This document shows positions 25,371-35,626 of a stretch of 64,000 bases of DNA, piece by piece (position 1 is the first letter of the stretch; each line of letters begins with the position of its first letter). The notes under the pieces are model-generated. The model did not search any database and had not been told where the DNA came from. It saw only the letters and a program-made list of their open reading frames with translations. Source of the stretch: Hydnum rufescens UP504 (Eukaryota; Basidiomycota; Agaricomycetes; Cantharellales; Hydnaceae); the NCBI GenBank assembly GCA_014904985.1, contig MU128916.1, forward strand, positions 440,092 through 504,091, read 5' to 3'. The translations under genes were made by a program, and so were the position numbers.

Positions 25371-27856
25371 ATGTCGGTCGCCAATAGAAGTATTTCAGAT
25401 GGCGAGGCGGACGGTGGGGATCGAGACTCTTCCCAGGGTACTGCTCTGGACGCTACAATAGACAAAATTGGGATGGGTGCGACCTTCGACTCCCGTTGAG
25501 ACTTGCCTCTAATATGCTTGACAGGGTATTATCAATGGAGCTTACTCGGCTTATGTGGGTTTGGTATGTTTGGAAAGGAGTGAACATGAGCTGTCCAATC
25601 CAACTGAGATTCTACATCATAGGATGGATGGCCGATAACGTATGAAGTCTTGGCTGGAGACCTCAGTCCCCGAAGTGACTTGATTGTTAGATGTGGCTGG
25701 AAGCGATTAGTATCGCTCTTCCCGAGTCCAAGATCATTTCTCCGTCTCCAATAACCACATAGGTTGGCTTATGACATCGATGTTTGGTGGCATGATGTTT
25801 GGTGCAGTGGGATGGGGAAACTGTGTGGTCATTTCCTCTTGCTCTCCCCTCTATCTGAAGCCCTTCGCCAGGTTCTGATGTTTTGGGAAGGCGACTGGCT
25901 TTTAACGCAACCTTAGTGCTCTCCGCTATCTTTGGGCTTATTGTAAGCCTTGCGCCCACGTATCCAACACTCTGCTTGTCATTATTTCTGTTAGGAACTG
26001 CCGTTGGAGTTCGTATCGTAGTGCAGATGGTTGGGAAGTTAGACTTCTTACGATTTCAGTAGGGAAGCATACCGACGGATGGAACACTATTCCTGGAAAA
26101 TTTGCCCCGCAGAAAAAGATATCTTCTCACTCTCCTTTCAGTCTTCTTCTCCATCGGGGGTGTGGTGGCCGCATTAATCGCTATTTTACTCGTTCCTGAT
26201 CACTCATGCCCTGAGGGGCAGGAGGAGGGATCGCCGGCGCCCCCCTGCGACGTAGACACTCAGAATATGGGATGGAAGTATCTTTTCTTTGCGTTGGCAG
26301 CTGTCGTGCGCGAACATCCTACACAATCTTCCCAATGTGTGGGAGCTGATACTTTCGGACATTAGACCGCAACCATGTTTGTCTGTCGTGTGTTTCTGTT
26401 TCGGCTGCACGAGTCCCCGCGTTATCTTGTACGTGTCGGGCGCCATGAAGAAGCAGTATACGCCCTGCAACAAATCACCAAAATCAATGGTTTGTCCATC
26501 GAATTGGGACTAACTGACGTAGATGATTGTATACTAGGCTTTCCCTTAGTACGTCATATTCTCACACTTCCTGTGCAAAAGTCTGAAATATGGCCTAGCC
26601 CGACCCAGACAACCCGGAAGTCCCTGATGACTCACCTTCGTCGCCGCCCAACACGCCTCCCCATTATTCGTCCATTGATAACAGGGAGTCGATCCCATCC
26701 GAAGAGGTCCTGGAAAACGACCGTCACGTAGAAGAAGTTGATCGAACACATTTTTCAAGTGTCACTGGCCAGCCACGGTCCTCCGCTCTGCCTACGGTCC
26801 GACTAGAGTCACCGCCAAAAGATTCTCCATCCATTCTTAGGTATTTACCAAAGGGCGTTACGAGCCCTTTCCTCGCTTGGTCGGAGAAAAGTGCAGAGCT
26901 TTTATCGCCTCAGTGGAAGCGAACCACTCTCCTGATGTGGGCTTCGTGGATGTTTATGTCACTGGGTATGTGAGCACCCTGGTCTAGTTTATATATTGCG
27001 AGATTGACGCTGCATCTAGCATATACCATCTTCAATGTCTATTTCCCCAAACTTGTCGAATTACGCCTGGGAGAAGGCGCCGTTGGAGGCTCGAGAAAGA
27101 AGGTACTGTGGGATGTTGTGGTATTCACACTGGGCGGGACACCTGGAGCCATAGTTCGTAACTTCAAGTTTCTGCATTGATTCCTGTTGAAGCGAGTTAT
27201 TAGATTGGCGCCTGGATGGTCGAGACCCAGCTGGGCCGTAGAAAATCCCTTGCCTTGAGCACAGCAGCGACCGGGTTACTCTGTCTTATTTTCGCTTCAG
27301 TGAAGAGTAGCAATGCTATAGTCCTCACTTCGATGGGCATTTCACTGACGTCCACCGTTATGTGGGCGGTACTCTATGGGTACGAGTTCTTGTTGTTATG
27401 GCGTGTATCGCATTTTCTGATATACTTTGCTCAGCATGACGCCAGAGATGTTTGTAACCGAAGGTGAATGCCGTCACTTCGTTGACGTGACCTTGGTTCT
27501 GACTTGGAATCCTGATAGTGCGAGGGACGGCTTGTGGCAATGCATCAGCGCTCAATCGAGTGTATGCGCATTTTCAACATCAGTTGTGTCTTCCCAGCTG
27601 ATCACGCTATGGCAGGTCTGGAATGATCGGCCCATTGCTCGGCGGAGTTCTCCTGGGAATCGACATATCGTTCCCTGTCTATGTGTCCGCTGTCACATTC
27701 TTACTAGGTGCTGCATGTGCAATTGCCTTACCCTTTGAATCAGCCGAAGGAGTTGAGATGTCGACAAAATCTTGGAACCATACACATTGTTGCATTAATC
27801 CCAAACCGCAAGATAGAGTGTTGTCACATTGGTGGCTTTACAATACCCTTACTTAG
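25371..27856 (+). CDS. MFS transporter (SV2/SVOP-like, sugar-porter type)
   Basis: The start ATG at 25371 gives MSVANRSISDGEADGGDRDS and DATIDKIGMG. Exons then read YYQWSLLGLCGF, WMADN, MWLEAISIALP and VSNNHIG (first helices). Later: RRKRYLLTLLSVFFSIGGVV with AALIAILLVPDH, FRLHESPRYLVRVGRHEEAV (the central sugar-porter-type motif), a hydrophilic Ser/Pro-rich loop, KRTTLLMWASWMFMSLAYTI with FNVYFPKLVE, GAWMVETQLGRRKSLALSTA and GMIGPLLGGVLLGIDISF with VYVSAVTFLLGAACAIAL. The layout is consistent with a 12-helix carrier of the plasma or an internal membrane; the substrate cannot be inferred. A one-base loss in the CCC run near 25718 breaks LP(R)VQDHFS. The C-terminus may instead lie before 27856. 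Confidence 0.82.
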
Positions 27857-28002
27857 TTTGTAATACACCATCGAGGAGTCATCCCCTACGATTCCGATCC
27901 AGATCTCGCTGGGACGGGTGAATAGTTTCGGAAAATATCATTGAGCCTATAAGTGAAAAACGAAAAAGTTTATTGTGGCCATTCGAAGGCATCTGAAGAG
28001 TC

Positions 28003-28261
28003 ACTTGATAATAGCTCGTAGACTCAATTAGAATCTCACAATGCTAGCCATCCTTCGGATGGCTTGTCTGAGGCCAGCACATGAGAGATTCGCGCTCATG
28101 TTCTTGTCTGCTGAGCTTACTCAGCTGATTGTCTGTGCGAGAGTGGGCGGGAGTTGCCGAGAGTAGATGATGGGCGCGTTGCGCAGAGCACGCTACTATG
28201 GAGTCTACTTAGGCAACTACGGAGCGTGGAAGAGGCTGAGGCAATAAGACTATGCAACCCA
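28003..28261 (-). repeat. Split direct repeat B2
   Basis: The 259 bp match 28541-28799. Both contain the short hairpin GCCATCCTTCGGATGGC. This is the distal (3') end of the Ngaro-type element. Confidence 0.92.
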
Positions 28262-28308
28262 GTGTCAACGACGCAGTGTTTTTATGCAATAAAAGGGAGG
28301 AGGGCGGG

Positions 28309-28542
28309 TAGAAAAAATTTGTGGGTGCGTGCGTGGTGTATCGACGGATACGACAGGCGAGGCAAGTGAGAGTGCGAGACTGCAAATGACTGACGGAGAG
28401 AGGTTCCGGACAGAGCCGTGGTGTGAAACACTAAAGCTAATGACGTAGTCTCTACTATCGGAACTAACTCGCTTAATTGAGGCTACTACACTTATCAAGT
28501 CCTGGAGCTAGGTGCTCGTGCCTCGCACCGAGCTCAGGGAAC
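28309..28542 (-). repeat. Split direct repeat A2
   Basis: The 234 bp match A1 at 33830-34063. It abuts B1 with a two-base overlap (AC at 28541-28542) and is separated from B2 by 47 unique bases. Confidence 0.92.
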
Positions 28543-28799
28543 TTGATAATAGCTCGTAGACTCAATTAGAATCTCACAATGCTAGCCATCCTTCGGATGG
28601 CTTGTCTGAGGCCAGCACATGAGAGATTCGCGCTCATGTTCTTGTCTGCTGAGCTTACTCAGCTGATTGTCTGTGCGAGAGTGGGCGGGAGTTGCCGAGA
28701 GTAGATGATGGGCGCGTTGCGCAGAGCACGCTACTATGGAGTCTACTTAGGCAACTACGGAGCGTGGAAGAGGCTGAGGCAATAAGACTATGCAACCCA
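28541..28799 (-). repeat. Split direct repeat B1
   Basis: This is the copy of B2 that directly follows the recombinase gene on the minus strand. Confidence 0.92.
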
Positions 28800-28948
28800 C
28801 AGGCAGCCAAAGGCCGCCATAGGCGAAATGCAGAGGATCTCTTCACATGAGGCTATCGCCCACCTCGCGGACTAGGGATGCTGGAAAAGGAAAGGAGACT
28901 CAAGAATACGGTGCTAGTCATGACAAGATTTCAAGAAGGGAAAGGACA

Positions 28949-30359
28949 TCAAGAAGAACGAGCAGAAGTGCGAAGAATCTCGGCCTGCAGAATCTGCGGC
29001 GTATTATGGATGTATCTGTGGAACGTGTCGGAGGACCACCGGCCTTGGACCTTGACCCACTCATGGGTGAAACCTCGCATGAGGAGTTCTGTGGTACCTC
29101 CGATCCTGAAGCTATGACCACTACAGTCCCCCAGGCCCGCATTCTTCCAGATTGAGCGACAGCGAGCGAGAAAAATGGGTTTTGTCATCGGAGACCATGA
29201 GGTTGGGGATAGGGGTTAGAGAAGGCAAAGAGGTTGGCAGTTGTGGGGAGGGTGGAAGAGCAGGAGAAATGACGTTCAAGTGCCTTGACCGGTGAGCAGT
29301 CTGCCATGTCTGCGAGGTCGGTCAGAATCATCATGGCCCCACGGTGCTGTGTTGTTTTCGTCCATGGGATGTGCCAATGGGCGCCTGATAGTGTAGTCTT
29401 ATCTGGCAGGTAGTCCCAGGAGAAGGAGCACTCTCGGCGGACTCGTTTCTCGGGTTCATGGTCTGAGGGTGAGCTGATGACCAGCTCGCCTAGGCGGGAA
29501 ATGCCCCAGAAAGCACAACAGGCAACAGCGAAAACAGCAATGTCGAAGGGGTTTGAGAGGAGTTCCAGGTTGAGTCGCAGGGCCTCAAGGTGGGCGATGA
29601 GGACCGGGGACGGAGCGGGTGGGTTGTACTGGGCGGTGCATTGGAAGAAATAGCATGTTTTAGACCTAGGACTAAAGGATCCTCGCCGAAAGGCCAGTCA
29701 AAACCTTGGGCAATGTGCCAAGCCCGCAAGCCTGACATAATATTCCCAGCATGAGATGCTCCGTCGTGAGAGATCTTAGAAGCAACAAACATGGAGAGGT
29801 GTTCGCGAGAAATGGGGAGGCGATCATCCTCAGGGATTGCATTTGCATCACACCAAGCAATCCAATCAATGAGTGCCGCACCATAGGTGGAGCGGGTTGA
29901 CTGGGCCCACATGAGGCTAAGCCCATGGTCGTAGCGTGAGATGGAATCCTGGGAGAAAATTGAGATGAGGCGGCGGCGGAGTGATAATGAGTGCTCGGAG
30001 ACCCAGAAGAAGACCCTCTCATGCGCCTCCACCTGGGGACGGTGCCGATGGGAGATGATGGAGTGTTTCCCCTTAGACTTCCGTCCCTGGCGAAGTGACA
30101 GGATGCGAGGAAACAACACTATGAGCTCGGGATGAACTGAAGGGTGAACAAATTTGAATGAAGGTACGAGTTGAGGTCTGGGTATTGGCATTGGGTCAGG
30201 AAATCGAGGGGGCGAAAGAGAAAGATCTGGGGGGATGGGAAAAGAAGGGGAGGTGGTGGGGGGGGTGTGAAAAAACGAGGCGGGGAAGGGTACAAGGCGT
30301 GGGGATTGGAGTGTGAATGGGTAAGCTGATGCAAAGGCCAGCCTGTGGACAGCTTCCAT
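28949..30359 (-). CDS. Ngaro-type tyrosine recombinase (YR), one frame change
   Basis: The start ATG at 30359 lies five bases after the RT-RNase H stop. The N-terminal part has a Pro-rich lead and then STYGAALIDWIAWCDANAIP and SREHLSMFVASKISHDGASH (core-binding domain). After a one-base frame change near 29640 comes VLIAHLEALRLNLELLSNPF with FWGISRLGELV, containing the first catalytic Arg. The C-terminal part has GHSFRIGGTTELL (catalytic HxxR) and VQGRWSSDTFHRYI (the Trp/His position and nucleophilic Tyr). All recombinase boxes are therefore present. The frame change and a stop near 29190 leave activity uncertain. Confidence 0.85.
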
Positions 30360-30364
30360 CAGAA

Positions 30365-32850
30365 TCAGTCGACATCACTGAGGAAAGGAGTGAGTGCAGT
30401 GGGCGTCTCAAAGATGTGTGGGAGTCGCAAGGAGGGGTCAAGATCTCGGCCGCGGGACGGGCCATCGGCCCAGTTGTCCTCTGAACGAACGTACACGGGG
30501 GTAATATCGACACATGCATGCATTGAGAGCTCAGCTGCATGATGGACACAGAGATTTGATTCCAGATTCCGAGAGCGGCCTCTCCAGAACTGTCTTATGG
30601 AGCCTTGATTATCCGAATGGACAATAACGATTGCATGGTGAATGCTGCGAGCAAGTATCTCACAGGTTGCAAGCTCGAGGGCAGCAGATTCAGCCCAACC
30701 AATGTCGCGACGGTTCTGTTTCCATCTGGATTTCAACTTCCAGGCACGCCAATATCTGCCGACGACAATGGCAATACCCCAGTCAGTGGATGCATCGACC
30801 CAGATGTCTGGGTTGATAGTGGGCCGAGGAAGGAGAGATCTGAAGGCATCAGGAATGGCGAGAAGGGATTTCCACATGGATATGTCCGAGATGCATGAGT
30901 GACTTGGCACACGCGTGATGAAAGGGTTGTCCTTGATGAAGGAGGCAAGGAACCGTTGTGTGTCTGGGAGGAATGAACGACCGATGAGATGAATGTAGGC
31001 AACATGGTTTAAACTACCCAGTAGGATTTCTGTGTCGCGTCTCGTCACACCTGCAGATGCGGCCTTGCTGAGCCAATCGGTGGTGCGTGACAGGAACTTT
31101 TCCCGCTTAGCTTCAGGCAGTGACACAAGTCTTTGAGGAAGGTCCCAGATGAAACCAATGTAACTTGGAGTGAAGGAGAAGTCCACCAGTTTGGAGGCAG
31201 ACAGTTTCCAGCCAAATTCGCTCAGACCACTAGTGAAGTCTTGGAAAGAGTAGCCGTACTGGTAGGTACCATCAGAGACCGTGAGAGGGATTCGAAAAGG
31301 GACAATATCGTCGACCCATTTTCCATAGAAAGGGATGGGGAGGTGAGACTTTAGAATGTCCATAGATGCATCTAATGCCATGCCAAGATTTCCTCCAGAT
31401 GAATGGCAGCCAAAGGGAAAACAGCGGTCAATAATAACCTTTCCTTCCTCCTGGCAGGCGACAACAGTGAAAGGCATATGGTTGAATGCAATGGGGATTT
31501 GACGGTATGCGGCATCGATATCGATTTGTGCAGCCTGCGCGCCAGGTGGGGCAATGGCTACCCTGAGGACCAGCATAAAGTATGTGAGCATACGAGCTAT
31601 GCTGACATGAGCCATATCATAAGAGCAGGGATGAGGAAAGGTCAATGTGTGAGGGGAGAAGGGGGGCCGGAACCAGATAACGAGGGAGCACGCCAATAGA
31701 TGGACAACAACACAGTGCGCCAATGCGCCAAAGTGCGGAAAACAGCACAACGTGCCAATGCACGGGTGACAGCACAACACGCCAATGCGCAGAAAACAGC
31801 ACAACGCGCCAATGCACAGATAACAGCACAACATGCCAAAGCATGGATAACAGCACAACGTGCTGAAGCACGGATAACAGCACAACATGCCAATGCATGG
31901 ATAACAGCACGTGCCAATGCACGGATAACAGCACAAAGCGCCAATGCGCGGATAACAAGGTGCCCGAGGGCAAGGGTGCGACAACACACTTAAGTGTAAA
32001 ATGATGAAGGGAGGGCGACAAGGGTGCAAGCACCAGAGTGGAAACAGGGGGGGGTGCACAGGCACGAAACGAGAGGGAGGAAAGGCACATACCAGGAGGC
32101 GAAGTCATCAAATTTCACCCAGACAGTTTCGCAGTCTTCTGGGATGTAGTCATTGACAGAGATTCCTGCGCTCCCCCTGAATGAGAGGTCACGAATGATG
32201 CGCCATTTCCCAGGTTTACCAGGTTTGGGGACAAGACCGACAGGGGATGTGCGAAAGTGAGAGCGGAGCAGAGTTTGTGCCAAGGAGATGGACATTGGGC
32301 CTGCCATGCGTCCGAGAGCAATCTCAGAATTCCAGTATTCCTGGACGAGGCTAGCTTCTTGAGGAGTCTTATAGTGATTTTTTTGGATTACGGTGTGCGA
32401 CAACAGGGGCATTGGGCCCATTGGAAAGCCGTGACGAATGAAAGAGCAGAGATCGGGAAATTTTGAAGATAGGGAAAATAGGTTAAGATAACTCTCGAAG
32501 ACGTCGGCAAGCAGAGGAGTCGTGGGAGTGTCAAAGCCGGAGCTGACAGGATTGAGCGCCATGAGATTTGTCGAGGCACAAGGAGCATTTATGGATTCCA
32601 TGTCCCGAGCCGGGCTGTTGAGTGCAACCACAGGTGTTGAAGAGGAAGCAGATAACTGAGTTGCCATTGCCGGTGAGGACAAACTTGCCATCTTGGAAAC
32701 CAGCCTTGGTGGGAGTTCCTTTTGCTGTAGTTTTTTCATGGCAGGATCTTGCATTATGGCCAGAGCGCCCACAGAGACAGCAGCTGCCCGAGCCTGTGGC
32801 CATGCCTCGGGAGCTTGATGGAAATGGCCGATCATAAGGGGTGCGGTCAT
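30365..32850 (-). CDS. Reverse transcriptase-RNase H of the Ngaro-type element
   Basis: The first exon has ARMAGPMSIS-type lead and FRTSPVGLVPKPGKPGKWRI with IRDLSFRG (RT fingers). A probable 491-nt intron (32092-31602, GTATGT..CAG) follows. The next exon reads AQIDIDAAYRQIPIA (RT first Asp), CFPFGCHSSGGNLGMALDAS and YGKWVDDIVPF (catalytic VDD, Trp in place of the usual aromatic). RNase H has INPDIWVDASTDWGIAIVVG, WAESAALELATCE, VHSDNQGSIRQFW and SEDNWADGPSRGRDLDPS. It overlaps the gag frame by about 320 nt in another frame. The frame is intact apart from the intron. The intron holds a 27-bp minisatellite. Confidence 0.85.
31715..31973 (-). repeat. 27-bp hairpin minisatellite inside the RT intron
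   Basis: About nine units of the type CAGCACAACGTGCCAATGCA plus CGGATAA follow each other. Most units contain a self-complementary core around a four-base loop, such as CGTGC-caat-GCACG, CATGC-caat-GCATG and CGTGC-tgaa-GCACG. Confidence 0.85.
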
Positions 32851-33952
32851 GGGTGCGGGGACGAATTGGGCGAGCTGGGGTGACTAAGCGAGCTGACAGT
32901 GCATTGGGAACAGTGGAGAGTGCATTGAGACGCTCCGAAACCTTTGCGTCAATAAAAGAATCGTGTTGTTCACGGCGAATCTCAGAAGTAAACTCCGCTA
33001 GTTCACCGAAGAGACTATCATTGAGGATGAAAGGGGAGGCAAACCACTGCTTCCTCTTTGCGATGTCGAATCGCCGAATGATAGGGAAATCTAGGGGCGA
33101 GGTGAAGAGATAATGGGTTCGGAGCTTCTCAAACCATACATGGAACATGTCGCCAAAGCTGCCACCAAGCTCCTCTCTGATTGTGGCAACAAGATTAGAT
33201 GCCCCTTCCTCCCATTGGATCTTGTCCAGATCATCTTCACCAGCAAGGAAGGGAGACGTGGAAACAATGGTGACCTTGGAGGAGGATCCATCATCAAGGC
33301 GCGCCCTAACAGTCTCTGTGGAAAGAACAGTCTCGTTACGACGCCAACGCTGGAGGGCATCAAATGTGAGCATGTTCAGAGGGACGTAGTGCTGTGCTTT
33401 GATTGTTTGCCTCAGGTCTCTAGGAACAAACTCGACACCGCGGTTCGGGCGCGAGTATTCTGGAAGAGCATTGAAGTCAAGTTTAGAGACTGAAGAAGAG
33501 GTTGGCGTGCGAGCAGGGATAGGTGGCGAAGCCGCAGGAAGGCCAGAGGACAAAAGAGCCTGGGAGTATGCGAAGGCGACTTTCTCACATTCACGCACGA
33601 AGGATTGCATATCTGTGGGGGCAAGCGGATACGACAGAGACGAGTGTGTGGCACGGAAAGACAGGAGTGTCATGTGGAAGGCAACATTACGCGCTTCTTC
33701 ACCCAGAGCAAGCATATGAGGTCCCAGCGGGGTGACCTCTTTCAGAGTAAACCCTGTAAGAGGATTAGGAGTAGACGCGGACCAGTAGAGGGACCAGTAG
33801 AGTTTGAAGAACCAGCCATTGGATGAATTTAGAAAAAATTTGTGGGTGCGTGCGTGGTGTATCGACGGATACGACAGGCGAGGCAAGTGAGAGTGCGAGA
33901 CTGCAAATGACTGACGGAGAGAGGTTCCGGACAGAGCCGTGGTGTGAAACAC
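32531..33952 (-). CDS. Ngaro-type gag-like protein with two zinc knuckles
   Basis: The open frame begins inside A1 without an ATG; the first internal Met is at 33715 (MLALGEEARNVAFHMTLL), so the start is unresolved. The middle includes FDALQRWRRNETVLSTETVR and SLFGELAEFTSEIRREQHDS. The C-terminus has two perfect CX2CX4HX4C knuckles: CCLCGRSGHNARSC and CSLCLDKSHGAQSC, separated by about 55 residues. Such proteins bind element RNA in particles. The frame is intact and overlaps the RT frame. Confidence 0.82.
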   Translation of the reverse strand: MFHTTALSGTSLRQSFAVSHSHLPRLSYPSIHHARTHKFFLNSSNGWFFKLYWSLYWSASTPNPLTGFTLKEVTPLGPHMLALGEEARNVAFHMTLLSFRATHSSLSYPLAPTDMQSFVRECEKVAFAYSQALLSSGLPAASPPIPARTPTSSSVSKLDFNALPEYSRPNRGVEFVPRDLRQTIKAQHYVPLNMLTFDALQRWRRNETVLSTETVRARLDDGSSSKVTIVSTSPFLAGEDDLDKIQWEEGASNLVATIREELGGSFGDMFHVWFEKLRTHYLFTSPLDFPIIRRFDIAKRKQWFASPFILNDSLFGELAEFTSEIRREQHDSFIDAKVSERLNALSTVPNALSARLVTPARPIRPRTHDRTPYDRPFPSSSRGMATGSGSCCLCGRSGHNARSCHEKTTAKGTPTKAGFQDGKFVLTGNGNSVICFLFNTCGCTQQPGSGHGIHKCSLCLDKSHGAQSCQLRL

Positions 33953-34063
33953 TAAAGCTAATGACGTAGTCTCTACTATCGGAACTAACTCGCTTAATTG
34001 AGGCTACTACACTTATCAAGTCCTGGAGCTAGGTGCTCGTGCCTCGCACCGAGCTCAGGGAAC
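33830..34063 (-). repeat. Split direct repeat A1
   Basis: This is the 5' boundary of the Ngaro-type element on the minus strand and matches 28309-28542. The gag frame opens within it. Confidence 0.92.
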
Positions 34064-35626
34064 AAGAGTACTATACCATTTGATGGAGAGATTCTCTGAC
34101 AAGGAGCACGGAACCACAATTCTGCGGGGTTCCTGCAACGTACAGGGGGGTTAAAATGATTATTGCCAACTTCCCTACTGTAACTTGGCACTTGCATCTG
34201 CGGTTTTTCGTCCAGTTAATACGGGCCTACTCAACGCTGCGATCTCTAAAACATCGACATCTACCCATTGCTGGACTTGGACAAAAAAAAAATGGGTCTG
34301 TCTGTTCAGCACTCTGTGTCAGAAGTATCTCACCGAACATAATGTCACTGTAGGTCTGAAATAACCCTTGGGCGTGTTTGGGATATCTTGCGCACATCGT
34401 TCGAAGCTCATTATACTTGTTGAAACACAGAACAATGAACGATTTGCTCGTTCCAAGAAATGTGAATCTCACTTGTGGGTGCCCCTCCATCGGTATCTAG
34501 TTCCAAAGCACTGATGGGGGGACCGCACGTGCGGGTTAGTGTAAAGGGGCGGAGATTGCCGGATGTTTCCTCTCGTACTTACGTAAGAGTCGGGGAGCGA
34601 TGTGGCCCTGTGTGCTTTCGAACCCGATGCCATCTTTGATATCGATCGCTGTAGACGGGCCATTCTCTTCTAGGCCACGTAGGCCTGTACCCTCTGCATG
34701 CACACTCCCCAACAGTTTCGACTACTTACTAGAGTGGACTTTCTTTGGATGAACTGCGGAGTCGTGGACAACCGGGGCTTGTTGTCTGGGAGGGGATTGT
34801 GAATCTTGCAAGATGAACAGATTCTGTGTAGCCTCAATGACATCTCTTTCATAGTGAACAAAGGAATGCAGCGGGAGGGGCTTGCACATCAGCGCTATGG
34901 TCCCAACTAAACCATTTCACACGTTCTTTCCGTGATTATGTGGGCGAATCAGAGCTAACGGAAAAGACCTTATGTGGGGCCTCGTAATAGCGAATCTGAA
35001 TCGCTGGGATCATGAGCTTAAGTCGAAGGAAGAATGATGCGCATGACTGTGTTCGGCGGCCCGGCCTCGCTAACACGAAGTGAGGCCACAATGGACATAA
35101 GAGGAACTCAGCAATTTGTCACCGAGGCCGGGGTCGACAGAACCTTACACCAGTGTGTCTGTCTTTCCTGAAATGAAGTCACGAAATTAAATACAAGTTT
35201 CCGTAAGCCGGCGATGGGAGCCATGTGCAGTGGATGTTGATCCGCGGTATTGTAAGATCCCCTCTTCAACGCAGAGCAATAACCTGGAAGGCATTCTGAT
35301 TGATTAGGATGAAGAAGTCCAGGAAAATTACGGAACTGTCGCATTGCCCTTGGCAATTAAATCTCCTTGGGATACGTAGTAAATATCAGAAATTCTAAAT
35401 ATCAGGACGAAAGATTGTCACCAAGATTCAGAGGAGTATTCGCGACAGTCCGAAGGTGATCTGTGCGAACGCATACAGTAACGAGTGAGAATGTTGATGC
35501 TAATGGAAGTCAAAGTCCTGAGGAAATCGAACACAACCAGAAAGAGGGAAGAGGGGAAGAGGCACACGTAAGAGTCATGTACGGAAAATGGGGTATCATA
35601 CAAATCGGGAATCGTCGTGGGGTGTG
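34064..35626. other. Unassigned, possible decayed minus-strand gene
   Basis: Minus-strand frames at 34227-34490 (VRFTFLGTSKSFIVLCFNKY) and 34469-34663 (MARLQRSISKMASGSKAHRA) look protein-like but cannot be joined or named. The rest shows no recognisable gene or repeat. Confidence 0.3.

Larger units (their letters stand above)
28003..34063 (-). mobile_element. Ngaro/PAT-type tyrosine-recombinase retroelement with split direct repeats
   Basis: Read on the minus strand the order is A1 (34063-33830), gag, RT-RNase H, tyrosine recombinase, B1 (28799-28541), A2 (28542-28309), B2 (28261-28003). A1 and A2 are both 234 bp, B1 and B2 both 259 bp, and the copies look essentially identical. The A2/B1 junction shares AC, as expected for a circular-intermediate junction. 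This A-ORFs-B-A-B plan is diagnostic for Ngaro/PAT members of the DIRS order, which integrate as circles through a tyrosine recombinase. It lies 3' of the MFS gene. Short AAGAGT occurs at both outer flanks, possibly by chance. Confidence 0.92.

Noticed and set aside
28262..28308. B2/A2 repeats as LTRs of an ordinary Gypsy or Copia element
   Set aside because: Repeats are split as A-B-A-B, there is no TG..CA boundary, and the coding region has a tyrosine recombinase instead of an integrase.
31700..31975. Evenly spaced repeats resembling a CRISPR array
   Set aside because: Units abut without unique spacers and lie in an intron of a eukaryotic retroelement.
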